A stretch of DNA of 7,353 nt from Trueperaceae bacterium (GTDB lineage: Bacteria; Deinococcota; Deinococci; Deinococcales; Trueperaceae). The DNA lies in the NCBI GenBank assembly GCA_007122815.1, contig SKSV01000088.1, positions 1-7,353 on the forward strand, read 5' to 3'. A model generated the notes under the pieces. It did not search any database. It worked only from the letters and a program-made list of their open reading frames with translations, and was not told the DNA's origin. Positions 5,690-7,353 of this stretch are shown here, piece by piece. The translations under genes and the position numbers were made by a program. The first letter of the stretch is position 1, and the number at the start of each line of letters is the position of its first letter.

Positions 5690-7353
5690 GCCGCGCGCTC
5701 CGTGAGCGGCAGTCGCGCCCGGACGCGTGTGCCGCCGCCGGGAGGTGCGTCGATCACCAGCATGCCACCGAGCTCCTCGGCGCGCTCCACCATCGACCGC
5801 AGCCCGACGCCGTGATGCGAGCGTGACGCGCCGGCAGCGCCGAGGCCGCGCCCGTCGTCCGACACCTCGATCTCGAGCGCGTCCGGTGCCCAGAGAGTCA
5901 CCCGGCATCGCCGTGCTGATGCGTGCCGGACGACGTTCGCGAGCGCCTCTTGCACGATGCGGTACGCGGCGACCTCGACGGCGGCCGGGAGGTCGGGCAG
6001 TGCCTGCGGCGCGGTGACGTCGACGCGGAGGTCGCCGTGGTCGAGCTGCCTCCCGTAGGCCCTCAGCGCCTCGACCAGGCCGAGGTCGTCGAGTGCCGGC
6101 GGTCGCAGGCCCTGGACCAGGCGGCGCACCTCGCCGACGGACCCGTGCACGTGTTCGGTGGCACCCTGCAACAGCGCCTCCGCCCGGTCGGGTGCGTGGT
6201 GCACCACGTTCGAGGCCGCTTCGAGCTTCAGCGCCAGCGCCGCCAGCGTCGGACCGAGGCCGTCGTGGAGGTCACGACGTAGGCGCCGACGTTCCTCCTC
6301 CCGGAGCGTCACGAGCTGCTGCCGGGAACGCTGGAGGTCGCGCGTCAGGCGCAGGGCACGCACGGCGCTCGCTGCCTGGCGGGCGATCGTGGCGAGGATG
6401 TCGTCGTCGGCCCTGGAGAGCGACCCGTCGGCGTCACGCGCGCCGATCTGTAGCCGGCCAACGACCTCGCCCTCGGCCACGAGCGGGAGCTCCAGCGCGA
6501 TGGCTTGCGGACGCCCGTACTCCGCCGCGACGCGGAGCGACCCGGCCTCGTCCAGGGCGATGGCGACGTAGGGCAGGCGCAGCGCCTCCGCGACCGTCTG
6601 GACCAGCGTCGGGAGCACCCGGTCGGGCTCGATCGTCGCCTCGAGGCGCTCGCCGAGGCGATCGAGCAGGCGGATCGGCTCGTCGCGCTCGCCGAACAGC
6701 CTGCGGTCGACGACGCGCTGCCAGCGCGCGCGCAGCGGCTGGAACGCGATGGCCACGACGGCGGTCGCGAGCAGTGCGAGCCACGGGTCGCCACGCTCGT
6801 GCAACAGGCTCCCGACGCCGGTGACGAGCGCTACGTACAGGGCCACGACGGCCGTCGTGAGGCCTCCGTAGACGAGGGCGTGGCTGAGGAGGCGGTCGAT
6901 GTCGAACAGGTTGTGACGGACGATCGCGATCGCCAGGGCGATCGGGAACGCCGACGCGATGACGCCGATCAGGTTCGGAGAGACGCCCTCGCGCCCGATC
7001 AGCGGAGGGAGCAGGTAGAGCGCCAGTCCTGCCCCACCGACCGCAACGGCGGCAAGGATCACCCAGCGGACCTGCTTCGTGCCCGTGGGCGTGTTCTGCG
7101 TGCGCCCCTGCGCGACGAACGCGAGCACCGTCAGGGACAGCGCGAGCGCGGCATGGACGTCGACGCCGCGATGCCAGCTCGCGATCCAGGTGATGTTGTC
7201 GTCGGTCAGCGCCCACTTCACGAGGACGTACGCCAGGAGCAGCGCGTAGGGGACACCGAAGACGACCCAGGGCATCAAGCGCGCACGCCCGAGCGCTAAC
7301 GGTGCGGGGAAGCGCAACGCGAAGCACAAGCCGGCGGACCAGAAGAGCATGAA
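5686..7353 (-). CDS. Membrane sensor histidine kinase, HisKA_3/HATPase type (5' end outside window)
   Basis: Partner kinase of the response regulator. Numbering from the first in-frame Met at 7350 (554 residues): membrane helices at about 28-48, 64-82, 94-115, 128-148, 160-182 and 188-205, the stretch RHNLFDIDRLLSHALVYGGL (145-164) typical of a group of multi-helix actinobacterial/Chloroflexi kinases, a GAF-like region (about 228-335), a coiled coil (about 335-357), then the dimerisation/phosphotransfer helix with His362 in RRDLHDGLGPT. The ATPase domain has N-box Asn472 (EALANVVRHA), G1 DDGRGLG (498-504) and G2 HGVGLRSM (513-520). It autophosphorylates on His362 and passes phosphate to the regulator's Asp56. 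The Met at 7350 lies in the middle of what looks like a membrane helix (LFWSAGLCFALRFP) and the frame stays open to the edge, so the real start is upstream. The GAF-like region has no Cys, arguing against an Fe-S or Cys-bound cofactor there. Signal unknown. Confidence 0.94.
   Translation of the reverse strand, partial: FMLFWSAGLCFALRFPAPLALGRARLMPWVVFGVPYALLLAYVLVKWALTDDNITWIASWHRGVDVHAALALSLTVLAFVAQGRTQNTPTGTKQVRWVILAAVAVGGAGLALYLLPPLIGREGVSPNLIGVIASAFPIALAIAIVRHNLFDIDRLLSHALVYGGLTTAVVALYVALVTGVGSLLHERGDPWLALLATAVVAIAFQPLRARWQRVVDRRLFGERDEPIRLLDRLGERLEATIEPDRVLPTLVQTVAEALRLPYVAIALDEAGSLRVAAEYGRPQAIALELPLVAEGEVVGRLQIGARDADGSLSRADDDILATIARQAASAVRALRLTRDLQRSRQQLVTLREEERRRLRRDLHDGLGPTLAALALKLEAASNVVHHAPDRAEALLQGATEHVHGSVGEVRRLVQGLRPPALDDLGLVEALRAYGRQLDHGDLRVDVTAPQALPDLPAAVEVAAYRIVQEALANVVRHASARRCRVTLWAPDALEIEVSDDGRGLGAAGASRSHHGVGLRSMVERAEELGGMLVIDAPPGGGTRVRARLPLTERAA

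Noticed and set aside
5690..5908. Upstream extension of the response regulator to an ATG at 5908
   Set aside because: The extra 73 residues are Arg-rich and out of frame with the kinase ATPase domain; GTG 5689 has GGAG at good spacing, starts directly at the receiver fold and gives the typical GTGA overlap.
6093..7299. Plus-strand open frames (6093-6824 and 6505-7299) opposite the kinase
   Set aside because: Arg- and Gln-rich low-complexity translations antisense to a well-supported kinase; no start signals or domain motifs.
1..7353. CRISPR arrays, tRNA/rRNA genes, insertion sequences, phage or defence modules
   Set aside because: No regularly spaced repeats, no cloverleaf or rRNA-like stretch, no transposase or integrase motif in either strand; essentially the whole window is occupied by seven ordinary coding regions.

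Overview
The window is high-GC, tightly packed bacterial DNA with strong Shine-Dalgarno sites, GTG starts and 4-bp start/stop overlaps. This fits an actinobacterium-like organism. The basis is composition, gene style and the type of sensor kinase, so the taxonomic guess is an inference and not a firm call.

Left half, plus strand (1-4057): the last 32 codons of a membrane protein, most likely an ABC permease, run by a 4-bp ATGA overlap into a complete ABC importer ATPase of the MalK/UgpC/FbpC/PotA type with a C-terminal TOBE region. After a 91-bp gap comes an exported serine hydrolase of the beta-lactamase/penicillin-binding fold with four C-terminal membrane helices. Only 15 bp further on is a cytoplasmic alpha/beta-hydrolase. 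The two hydrolases are probably co-transcribed. Whether they share a transcript or a substrate with the transporter cannot be decided from this window.

Right half, minus strand (4029-7353): read in the direction of transcription, a membrane-bound sensor histidine kinase (7TM-like helices, GAF-like region, HisKA_3, HATPase; its start lies outside the window) is coupled by a GTGA overlap to a NarL/FixJ response regulator. 53 bp later comes a CatE-like vicinal-oxygen-chelate (VOC) dioxygenase family gene. That gene converges on the alpha/beta-hydrolase, and the two coding regions overlap by 29 bp at their 3' ends. The minus-strand genes look richer in GC than the ATPase at the left edge: hand counts of single 60-base lines gave 77-85% against 60-67%.

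All members of this set belong to recognisable families. I see no CRISPR array, RNA gene, insertion sequence, integrase or phage/defence module, and no convincing undescribed system. The points most worth a second look are the tandem exported/cytoplasmic serine hydrolases, the 3'-overlapping convergent gene pair, a possible leaderless start of the VOC gene, a Glu in the usual Asp position of the alpha/beta-hydrolase triad, and the incomplete metal triads in both halves of the VOC protein.
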